NCBI GenBank assembly: GCA_021817185.1 | Contig: JAKAVU010000067.1 | Span: 1-10,986 of the forward strand | Source: a bacterium | GTDB taxonomy: Bacteria; Chloroflexota; Dormibacteria; UBA8260; Bog-877 | Length of the DNA: 10,986 nucleotides | Direction of reading: 5' to 3' | Part shown: positions 1 to 5,526 of the stretch, piece by piece | Layout of the letters: each line of letters starts with the position of its first letter | Position numbering within the stretch: position 1 is the stretch's first letter | The notes under the pieces: model-generated | What the model was told of the DNA's origin: nothing | Seen by the model: the letters and a program-made list of their open reading frames with translations, nothing else | Database searches by the model: none | Program-made: the position numbers and the translations under genes

Positions 1-534
1 GGGGCCACGTTCCGGCTCGACTTCTATCAGCCCGAGGAGCTGCGCACCATCGTCGCCCGGTCGGCCCGGCTGCTGGGAGTCGAGATGGACGAGGAGTCGC
101 TGGAGCTGATCTCCTCGCGCTCCCGGGGCACACCCCGGGTCGCCAACCGGCTGCTGCGCCGGGTGCGCGACTACTGCCTGGTCAAGGGCGACGGCGTCAT
201 CCGGCTTAGCATGGCGGAGGAGGCGCTGCGGCTCCTGGAGGTGGACGAGATCGGACTCGGGAGCTCCGATCGGCGACTGCTCTCCCTGATCTGCCAGCAG
301 TTCGGAGGCGGGCCGGTTGGGCTGAGCACCCTGGGCGCCGCGCTCTCGGAGGAGCCCCACACGCTGGAGGAGGTGGTGGAGCCCTACCTGATCCAGCTCG
401 GGATGCTGAAGCGGACTCCCAGAGGTCGGATGGTGACGGCGGGGGCCTACCGCCACCTGGGAATGGAACCTCCCGGGGAGCTGGCGGCAGAGGTGGCCGA
501 GGTGACCGGCGACCTGTTCGACTCAGACAGCTGA
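1..534 (+). CDS. ruvB: Holliday junction branch-migration helicase RuvB, C-terminal part
   Basis: The window opens inside this gene; 177 codons are present in frame 1, ending at TGA 532-534. RuvB is the hexameric AAA+ motor that, with RuvA, drives branch migration of Holliday junctions in the cytoplasm. What is visible is the end of the ATPase core (FRLDFY near residue 4), the small AAA+ lid with the sensor-2 segment [13 protein letters not shown] (residues 41-53; the sensor-2 arginine is probably R45), and the DNA-binding winged helix of roughly residues 95-165. That last part carries the family signature [11 protein letters not shown] and the block [17 protein letters not shown]. Walker A and B lie outside the window. 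The C-terminus runs about 25 residues past the RTPRGR block, slightly longer and more acidic than in E. coli. Identification is firm. The inverted repeat just after the stop suggests this is the last gene of its transcript. Confidence 0.96.
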   Translation, partial: GATFRLDFYQPEELRTIVARSARLLGVEMDEESLELISSRSRGTPRVANRLLRRVRDYCLVKGDGVIRLSMAEEALRLLEVDEIGLGSSDRRLLSLICQQFGGGPVGLSTLGAALSEEPHTLEEVVEPYLIQLGMLKRTPRGRMVTAGAYRHLGMEPPGELAAEVAEVTGDLFDSDS

Positions 535-536
535 GT

Positions 537-579
537 GGACCAGCGATGCTGGGTCAAGGCGCCAAGCGGCTGCTGGTCC
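537..579 (+). terminator. Inverted repeat after ruvB, possible terminator
   Basis: GGACCAGC at 537-544 is perfectly complementary to GCTGGTCC at 572-579 (8 bp, 27-nt loop). The left arm can instead pair locally: CCAGC 540-544 with GCTGG 548-552 around a 3-nt loop, extendable past one bulged G. It begins 3 nt after the ruvB stop, where a terminator would sit. No T-run follows, so intrinsic termination is only an inference; in high-GC bacteria terminators without U tracts are common. Confidence 0.35.
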
Positions 580-887
580 GGCCGCAACCGAACTCATCCG
601 CGCCCCAGCCGCGCCGACCGAGCCAGCCCGGGGGGCCATCAAGGGCCCGCCGCAGCGCGAGCCGCCCGCAGCCGGTTGTAGGCCTCGTCTGAGTCCCTTG
701 TGCCGCCACGGGACACCGGGGCTGGCAGCTCGCCGTGGCGTGCCCGGTCCTGCACCCCAGGGCAGCCCGCACCGGTCGGGTGCCGCCGCCTCGCCTGGGG
801 CGTGACCCAGGGCCAGACCGCCGGCCCTGGCCTGCGATCATGGCCGCCCCAGCAGCCTCACAGCCCCTCTGCCGAGATGCGGATCAG

Positions 888-966
888 GGTCGGTTAGACC
901 GCTGGCGCGGGCAGCGCCAAGGGAGGATTTCGACTCCTCGGGCGAAGAGCCCTAAAATCAGGGCTC
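888..966 (+). promoter_or_regulatory. Cluster of four tandem hairpins upstream of secDF
   Basis: Four perfect stem-loops follow each other with gaps of only 2 to 7 nt: GGTC/GACC (888-900, 5-nt loop), TGGCGC/GCGCCA (903-919, 5-nt loop), GAGGA/TCCTC (923-939, loop TTTCGAC) and GAGCCCT/AGGGCTC (947-966, loop AAAATC). They end 39 nt before the secDF start. If transcribed from upstream, this would be a structured leader or a terminator zone; the last stem also overlaps a -10-like hexamer, so it may only be promoter DNA. The pairing is seen in the sequence; any function is inferred. Confidence 0.3.
930..958 (+). promoter_or_regulatory. Candidate sigma-70-type promoter for secDF
   Basis: A -35-like TCGACT (930-935, 4 of 6 against TTGACA) is followed after 17 bp by TAAAAT (953-958, 5 of 6 against TATAAT). 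An A/T-rich hexamer is unusual in this GC-rich intergenic DNA. Transcription would begin near 965-967, giving a leader of about 40 nt to the secDF GTG. This is a consensus match only, with no transcript evidence. Confidence 0.35.
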
Positions 967-1005
967 CTTGACTAGATCCTCTCTTTCCTGTGCAGGGGCC
1001 AGCCG

Positions 1006-3570
1006 GTGATCCGGATCAACCGGTGGTGGCTCGCGCTGGTCGTGCTCCTGGTCCTGGGGGCGGTCGTGGTTGACGGCTACGCCCAGATCTACAACGTGGC
1101 CGTCCGCCACAAGAGCATCACCGCCAGCTACCCCGCCAATCACGAGCCGACTCTGTTCGGGACCCCGATCTACATCCACAAGGGGCTCGACCTCTCCGGG
1201 GGGACATCGCTGCTGCTGGCGATCTGCCAGGGGCCGGACAACCCGGCCGGGATCGGCTGCCGCACTGGGCTTCCCAAGGGCAAGACGATGGCGGAGGCAC
1301 AGACCGCCAGCATCACGATCCTGGAGAAGCGGGTCAACGCCTTAGGGGTCGCCGACACCCAGGTGCAGGCGCAGGGCAACAACGAGATCCTGGTGACCCT
1401 GCCCGGCGTCGGGATCAGCCAGGCGCTGAAGACCATCGGCCAGACAGCGCAGCTCCACTTCGCAGTGGCGGTGCCCGGGGCCCCCACCGTGAACGGGACC
1501 CCGGGGGCGTGCACCACCCAGACCTGCATCGACCAGGACCAGCTGGTGCCGAGCGCCTGCTTCCCGGCCAACCACCCCAAACCGAGCTGCCAGTTCAACA
1601 ATCCGCTGGATTACCCGGTCTCCTCGACGGGGGTCAAGTATCACTGGAAGATCCTGCCGAACCTGCCCTCCTCGGACGTGACCGCGGCGGCGGTCGGCAA
1701 CAATCCCGGGGGAGGATATGCGGTCGACATCACCTTCAACTCCCAAGGCGCGGCCGTCTGGAACAAGGTGACCACCAAGGCCTGCGAGCAGAACCCAGGC
1801 TGCAGCACCTCCGGGGCCGGCGGGAGCAGCGCCGGGGCTCCGCCCACTGCCCAGGTCGCCATCTTTTTGGACAACGACGTGCTGACCGCGCCGGTGGTGG
1901 ACGGCCCCAGCAGCAACCAGACTGAGATCACCGGCAACTTCACCTACAACTCGGCACAGCAGCTGGTCGACGACATCAACGCGGGCTCGCTGCCCGCCCA
2001 GATCGCGGTCCTGCAGTCCACCACGGTCTCCTCCAGCCTGGGCCAGCAGTCGGTGCAGCAGAGCCTCAAGGCGGGGGCGCTGGGTCTGGCGCTGGTGATC
2101 CTGTTCATGCTGCTCTACTACCGCTTCCCGGGATTCCTGGCCAGCGTCGCCCTGATCTTCTACGCCCTGATCGTGCTGGCGATCTACCAGCTGATCCCGG
2201 TCGTGATCACCCTGCCGGGGCTGGCCGGGTTCATTCTCAGCGTGGGCATGGCGGTCGACGCCAACGTGCTCATATTCGAAAGAACCAAGGAGGAACTGCG
2301 CCAGGGCCGACCCCTGGAGCTGGCGGTGGAGTACGGCTTCAGGCGGGCCTGGCCGGCGATTCGCGACTCCAACATCGCCACCATGATCACCTGCACCATC
2401 CTGTTCTTCTTCGGGGCCTCCGACGTCCAGGGGTTCGCGCTCACCCTGTTCATCGGGGTGGCGGTCAGCATGTTCTCCGCGATCGTGATCACCCACTCGC
2501 TGCTGCACTACGTGGGCCGGTGGTTCGAGTTCGCCCGGCGGCCCACCCTGTACACCCGGATCCTGCCCTCGGAGAGGCTGGCGCAGCAGTTCCGGTCGGG
2601 GCGGCGCTTCGACGTGATCAGCCACCGCAACTGGTACTTCGCGGCCTCCCTGATCGTGATCGTGCCCGGGATCATCACCATCATGGTGGCCGGGTTCAAC
2701 CTGGGGATCGACTTCACGGGCGGCGACACTCTGGCGATGCAGCTGCGCCAGCCGACCACTCAGGCCCAGGTGCTCAAGGTGGTGAACCAGGCGGCCCCCA
2801 AGGCGCATGCCCAGGTGCTCGCCCAGGCCGACCACTACTACGACGTCCAGACCCAGCCGATCCCGGCCGGCGAGGTGTCATCCATCGCCCAGGCGCTGGA
2901 CCACAAGTTCGGGATAACCAGGGCCAAGGACGGCAGCCTCAACCTCAACGAGAGCACGGTGGGGCCGACCATCGCCAGCAGCCTGGTCGTGAGCTCGGTC
3001 TTCCTGGTGATCGTCTCGGCGGTCCTGATCTCCCTGTACCTGGGCTTCCGCTTCTCCCAGACCATGATCAGCGCCCGCCGTTTCGCCATCGCGGCCATGG
3101 TCGCGCTCCTCCACGACGTCTTCGTGCTGGTGGGGCTCTGGGCGATCCTCGGACACTTCTCGGACCTCGGGCAGGTCAATGCGCTGTTCGTCAGCGCCGT
3201 TTTGACCGTGGTCGGCTTCTCCGTGCATGACACGATCGTGGTGTTCGATCGGATCCGGGAGAACCTGCGCCTGCAGGGGTCGCGGATGAGCTTCGACCAG
3301 GTGGTCAACCTGTCCATCGCCCAGACCATGACCAGGTCGCTGAACACCTCCCTCACCGTGATCTTCGTGCTGCTGACCCTGGTCTTGCTGGGCGGTGCCT
3401 CCATCCAGGGCTTCGCCCTGGCCCTGCTGCTGGGGATCGCCTCCGGGACCTATTCCTCGATCTTCAACGCCGCTGCCTTGCTCACCGCCTGGCGCCACAT
3501 GGACCCCAGGCCCGCGGTGCGGCGCACCGGGGGGATCCCGTCCACGGCGGCGGCCGCCGCGCGCCGCTGA
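1006..3570 (+). CDS. secDF: Fused protein translocase subunit SecDF
   Basis: The 854-residue membrane protein uses the proton-motive force to help pull preproteins out of the SecYEG channel; here SecD and SecF are one chain. SecD half: TM1 (about 7-24), GLDLSGGTS (60-68), a large extracytoplasmic P1 region to about 350, then five TM segments (about 354-500) including GMAVDANVLIFER with the conserved membrane Asp at D418. SecF half: TM at about 544-563, GIDFTGGD (567-574), a P4 region to about 655, then five TM segments (about 657-825) with VHDTIVVFDRIREN and the conserved Asp D742. GTG 1006 is chosen because AGGGG (994-998) lies 7 nt upstream and the product starts directly before TM1. The P1 head holds eight cysteines (C74, C85, C169, C174, C185, C195, C260, C266) and a Gly/Ser/Ala-rich loop near 268-280. 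No yajC is visible next to it. Upstream of it lies a hairpin-rich gap; rimP starts 89 nt downstream, probably as a separate unit. Confidence 0.96.
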   Translation: MIRINRWWLALVVLLVLGAVVVDGYAQIYNVAVRHKSITASYPANHEPTLFGTPIYIHKGLDLSGGTSLLLAICQGPDNPAGIGCRTGLPKGKTMAEAQTASITILEKRVNALGVADTQVQAQGNNEILVTLPGVGISQALKTIGQTAQLHFAVAVPGAPTVNGTPGACTTQTCIDQDQLVPSACFPANHPKPSCQFNNPLDYPVSSTGVKYHWKILPNLPSSDVTAAAVGNNPGGGYAVDITFNSQGAAVWNKVTTKACEQNPGCSTSGAGGSSAGAPPTAQVAIFLDNDVLTAPVVDGPSSNQTEITGNFTYNSAQQLVDDINAGSLPAQIAVLQSTTVSSSLGQQSVQQSLKAGALGLALVILFMLLYYRFPGFLASVALIFYALIVLAIYQLIPVVITLPGLAGFILSVGMAVDANVLIFERTKEELRQGRPLELAVEYGFRRAWPAIRDSNIATMITCTILFFFGASDVQGFALTLFIGVAVSMFSAIVITHSLLHYVGRWFEFARRPTLYTRILPSERLAQQFRSGRRFDVISHRNWYFAASLIVIVPGIITIMVAGFNLGIDFTGGDTLAMQLRQPTTQAQVLKVVNQAAPKAHAQVLAQADHYYDVQTQPIPAGEVSSIAQALDHKFGITRAKDGSLNLNESTVGPTIASSLVVSSVFLVIVSAVLISLYLGFRFSQTMISARRFAIAAMVALLHDVFVLVGLWAILGHFSDLGQVNALFVSAVLTVVGFSVHDTIVVFDRIRENLRLQGSRMSFDQVVNLSIAQTMTRSLNTSLTVIFVLLTLVLLGGASIQGFALALLLGIASGTYSSIFNAAALLTAWRHMDPRPAVRRTGGIPSTAAAAARR

Positions 3571-3583
3571 GGTCCGCTCGACT

Positions 3584-3659
3584 TAGAATCAGGAGCTGGA
3601 GGCGGCCCACGGATCTCGTCTGAACGGGAGAGCCCTTCCTCGCGCCACGAAGGCAGGTT
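3584..3659 (+). promoter_or_regulatory. -10-like element and leader of the rimP operon
   Basis: TAGAAT at 3584-3589 matches TATAAT at 5 of 6 positions, but no -35-like hexamer is at the right distance, so the promoter call is weak. The following 70 nt can form small hairpins: TCTC/GAGA around 3615-3632 and CCTTC/GAAGG around 3634-3653, the latter hiding the possible Shine-Dalgarno GAAGG (3649-3653) of rimP. The latter pairing could affect translation of rimP, but that is inference. Confidence 0.28.
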
Positions 3660-4148
3660 GTGTATTCGATGCCCGAGCATCCTCTGGAGGAGTTGGCGCG
3701 CGAGCTGGTGGGGCCGGTCCTGGCTCGAGCCGGGATCACCCTGGTCGACGTGAGCTGGCACCCCAGTCGGCGCACCTCGGTGCTGCGCCTGACCGTAGAT
3801 CGCGCGGGCGGGGTCACCCTCGACGACTGCGGGAGGGCCAGCGAACTGGCCTCGGAGGTGCTGGATCAGCATGAGTCACTCACCCCCGGCCCCTATAACC
3901 TGGAGGTGTCGTCGCCGGGAGCGGAGCGGCAGCTGCACGAGGAGGCGGACTACCAGGCCGCCATCGGGCACCGGATCAGGGTCCACCTGGCCAACGACGC
4001 CAGCGAGCAGGTCGTGGAGGGAAGGCTGGTCTCGATCTCCGCCACGGAGCTGGGGCTGGTCTCCCGGCGCTCGCGCAGCGGCCGGCTGGTGCCGACCAGC
4101 GTGCCGCGCTCGTTGATTCGCCGGGCCCAGGTGGTGGTGGACCTGTGA
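3660..4148 (+). CDS. rimP: Ribosome maturation factor RimP
   Basis: The product (162 residues) is the expected RimP size. RimP binds the 30S precursor and promotes early assembly around uS12. The N-terminal alpha/beta domain (to about residue 90) contains GITLVDVSW and the hallmark YNLEVSSPGAERQL, which matches the family's 'EVSSPG.dR.L'. The C-terminal SH3-like barrel covers roughly 95-162. GTG 3660 has GAAGG (3649-3653) 6 nt upstream; ATG 3669 is a possible alternative three codons later, with CAGG 11 nt upstream. This is the first gene of the operon; its TGA overlaps the nusA GTG in a GTGA, so the two are likely translationally coupled. Identification rests on the motif and on the invariant rimP-nusA order. 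Confidence 0.94.
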   Translation: MYSMPEHPLEELARELVGPVLARAGITLVDVSWHPSRRTSVLRLTVDRAGGVTLDDCGRASELASEVLDQHESLTPGPYNLEVSSPGAERQLHEEADYQAAIGHRIRVHLANDASEQVVEGRLVSISATELGLVSRRSRSGRLVPTSVPRSLIRRAQVVVDL

Positions 4149-5221
4149 GCTCCCAGCGAGCGCTGGCACCGGATTCCTCGCTCGGCGACTCCCTGCGTTC
4201 GATCCAGGCCGCCTCCGAGGTCTCGGCCGAGGCACTGCTGGATGTGGTCGCGGGCTGCGTCCGCCAGGCGTGGTTCGAGGAGCGGGGGTGGGAGCCGACG
4301 GTCACCGCGAGCTTCGGGCAGCCCGACGGCGCCCTCCTGGTGGCCGTGGGCAGCCAGGAGGCCCGGGAGCCAGAGCCGGATGCGGTCATTGGTGCACCCG
4401 CGGTGGCCGAGGTCGCGGCTTTGGCCATGCCGCTGGCGGAGCTCCCGCCAGAGGTCCTGCGCCGGGTGTCGCGGCTGACCCGCGCCCGGATCTCCCGCCT
4501 GGTGCGGGAGGTGCGGGAGCGGAAGCTGGTGGGCGAGGCCGAGGAGCAGCGAGGCCAGCTGGTGGACGCCATCGTGGAGCGGCTGGACCAGGGCATTTGG
4601 TACCTCCGCACCGGCGAGCTGCAGGCCGTGCTGGCCCCGATGGACCAGATCCCCGGGGAGCGGCTCCGCCGTGGCCAGCACCTCAAGGTCGTCCTGATGG
4701 AGGCCCGGCGGGCGGCGGGCGGGGAGTATCTCCACGTCCGGGCCTCGCGCACCAGCCCGTTGTTGCTGAGAAGGCTGTTGGAGGCTGAGGTGCCCGAGCT
4801 GGCCGAGGGCATCGTCTCGGTGCGGGCGATCGCCCGGGAGGCGGGCGAGCGGGCCAAGGTGGCGGTGGAATCCCAGCGTCCCGAGGTCGACGCCAAGGGG
4901 GCCCTGATTGGCCTCCGCGGGGTCAGAATCCGCACGGTGGTCGACCAGCTGGCGGGGGAGAGGGTGGACATCTTGGAGTGGGCCCCAGATCCGGCGGAGT
5001 TCGTCGCCCGGGCGCTGGCCCCGGCTCCGGTGCTGACGGTCAAGATCGACGAGGAGTCGCACCGGGCCACGGTGACCGTGGCTGCGGAGGTGCTGTCGCT
5101 GGCCATCGGGCGCGAGGGTCAGAACGCCCGGCTGGCGGCCCGGCTCACCGGTTGGCGGATCGACATCCACGCCCAGGATGGGCCCAGGTCAGCAGCCTCC
5201 GGCGAGGGCGGCCACGCCTGA
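4145..5221 (+). CDS. nusA: Transcription termination/antitermination factor NusA
   Basis: NusA binds RNA polymerase and nascent RNA to modulate pausing, termination and antitermination. The 358 residues show, in order, an N-terminal polymerase-binding domain (about 10-130, rather divergent), an S1 domain (about 135-200), KH1 (GLRG loop at 256-259, within GALIGLRGVRIRTVV) and KH2 (GREG at 322-325, within SLAIGREGQNARLAARLTGW, which is almost invariant in the family). The segment VDILEWAPDPAEF between the KH domains is also diagnostic. There is no acidic C-terminal repeat region as in E. coli, so the length is that of the short form usual in Gram-positives. The GTG overlaps the rimP stop by 4 nt and only a weak AGGTGG (4129-4134) lies upstream, which suggests re-initiation. 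A short Ser/Gly tail follows KH2. Confidence 0.96.
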   Translation: MSSQRALAPDSSLGDSLRSIQAASEVSAEALLDVVAGCVRQAWFEERGWEPTVTASFGQPDGALLVAVGSQEAREPEPDAVIGAPAVAEVAALAMPLAELPPEVLRRVSRLTRARISRLVREVRERKLVGEAEEQRGQLVDAIVERLDQGIWYLRTGELQAVLAPMDQIPGERLRRGQHLKVVLMEARRAAGGEYLHVRASRTSPLLLRRLLEAEVPELAEGIVSVRAIAREAGERAKVAVESQRPEVDAKGALIGLRGVRIRTVVDQLAGERVDILEWAPDPAEFVARALAPAPVLTVKIDEESHRATVTVAAEVLSLAIGREGQNARLAARLTGWRIDIHAQDGPRSAASGEGGHA

Positions 5222-5526
5222 GTGACCCCATCCGGAGCTGCGTGGGCTGTCGGCGCCGCCGGCCGCAGTCGGAGCTGGTGCGCTTCCACCTGGTTGGGGG
5301 CCGCGTCGAGCTCGACTCCGGTCCCTTGCGCTCGCCGGGACGCGGCGCCTACATCTGTGCCAAGATGGAGTGCTGGCGGGCAGCCGTGAGGCAGCGCGGG
5401 TTCCAGCGGACCCTGCGCTCTCCCTCCGCCGACCTCGATCAGAGCCGCCTTGGCGATGCTCTGGCGGGTATCATTGCCAATTCAGCCCGGGGGAGCGGCG
5501 CAGCAGAGCAGGAGGAACCCAGATAG
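5218..5526 (+). CDS. ylxR: YlxR family RNA-binding protein, probable CTG start
   Basis: This small cytoplasmic basic protein (102 residues) lies between nusA and infB, its usual place. YlxR proteins (DUF448 fold) have been reported to bind RNA and to influence RNase P; the exact role varies. The sequence shows IRSCVGCRRRRPQSELVRF near the N-terminus with the C-x-x-C pair at C8 and C11, then GRGAYIC and a later cysteine, all matching the family pattern. The start is unusual: the only in-frame codon at the right distance before the conserved core is CTG 5218, which forms a CTGA overlap with the nusA stop and has GAGGG (5204-5208) 9 nt upstream. A TTG at 5152 would add 22 residues encoded over nusA KH2 codons and unlike the family. 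The C-terminal 35 residues past the core are not conserved. The family call is sure; the start is inferred. Confidence 0.87.
   Translation: MSDPIRSCVGCRRRRPQSELVRFHLVGGRVELDSGPLRSPGRGAYICAKMECWRAAVRQRGFQRTLRSPSADLDQSRLGDALAGIIANSARGSGAAEQEEPR
5511..5515 (+). promoter_or_regulatory. Shine-Dalgarno sequence that fixes the infB start
   Basis: GGAGG, inside AGGAGGAA, is the strongest ribosome binding site in the operon. It lies 7 nt before ATA 5523 and has no ATG, GTG or TTG in the IF-2 frame within reach. It therefore argues that initiation occurs at the ATA, directly before the typical IF-2 N-terminus. Confidence 0.7.

Larger units (their letters stand above)
535..1005. other. 471-bp intergenic region, no supported gene
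   Basis: No open frame here has both a ribosome binding site and a recognisable product. Short frames exist on both strands (for example 546-692 + and 639-755 -) but are arginine/proline/alanine-rich, as expected of chance frames in GC-rich DNA. The region has several perfect short hairpins: CCTGGG 794-799 with CCCAGG 806-811, GGCCAG 811-816 with CTGGCC 827-832, and the cluster at 888-966 listed separately. I looked for tRNA, SRP RNA, RNase P RNA and tmRNA signatures and saw none. In many bacteria queA, tgt or yajC lie between ruvB and secD; none is visible here. Confidence 0.6.

Noticed and set aside
546..692. A 48-residue + strand frame starting 12 nt after ruvB
   Set aside because: Weak ribosome site, Arg/Pro/Ser-rich composition and overlap with the inverted repeat make a chance frame more likely.
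639..755. A 38-residue minus-strand frame whose end (DSDEAYNRLRAARAAAGP) looks protein-like
   Set aside because: GTG start without a clear Shine-Dalgarno sequence and no family I recognise; it could be the tail of a decayed gene, but one plausible stretch is not enough.
881..946. tRNA-like arrangement with a 5-bp stem and 7-nt loop TTTCGAC resembling a T arm
   Set aside because: The loop does not fit TTCRANY in register, no 7-bp acceptor stem can be formed with the flanking bases, and there is no anticodon arm.
1342..2835. A 497-codon open frame on the minus strand opposite secDF
   Set aside because: Shadow of the secDF coding frame with low-complexity H/D/G/R composition; no ribosome site or motif.
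3950..5170. A 406-codon open frame on the minus strand opposite rimP and nusA
   Set aside because: Shadow of two firmly identified genes; no family signature.
5222..5224. GTG 5222 as the ylxR start
   Set aside because: It is in a different frame from the conserved CVGC and GRGAYIC motifs and soon stops.
5370..5522. GTG 5370 as the infB start
   Set aside because: It would add 51 residues read out of frame over ylxR, unlike any IF-2, and lies far upstream of the strong ribosome site at 5511.
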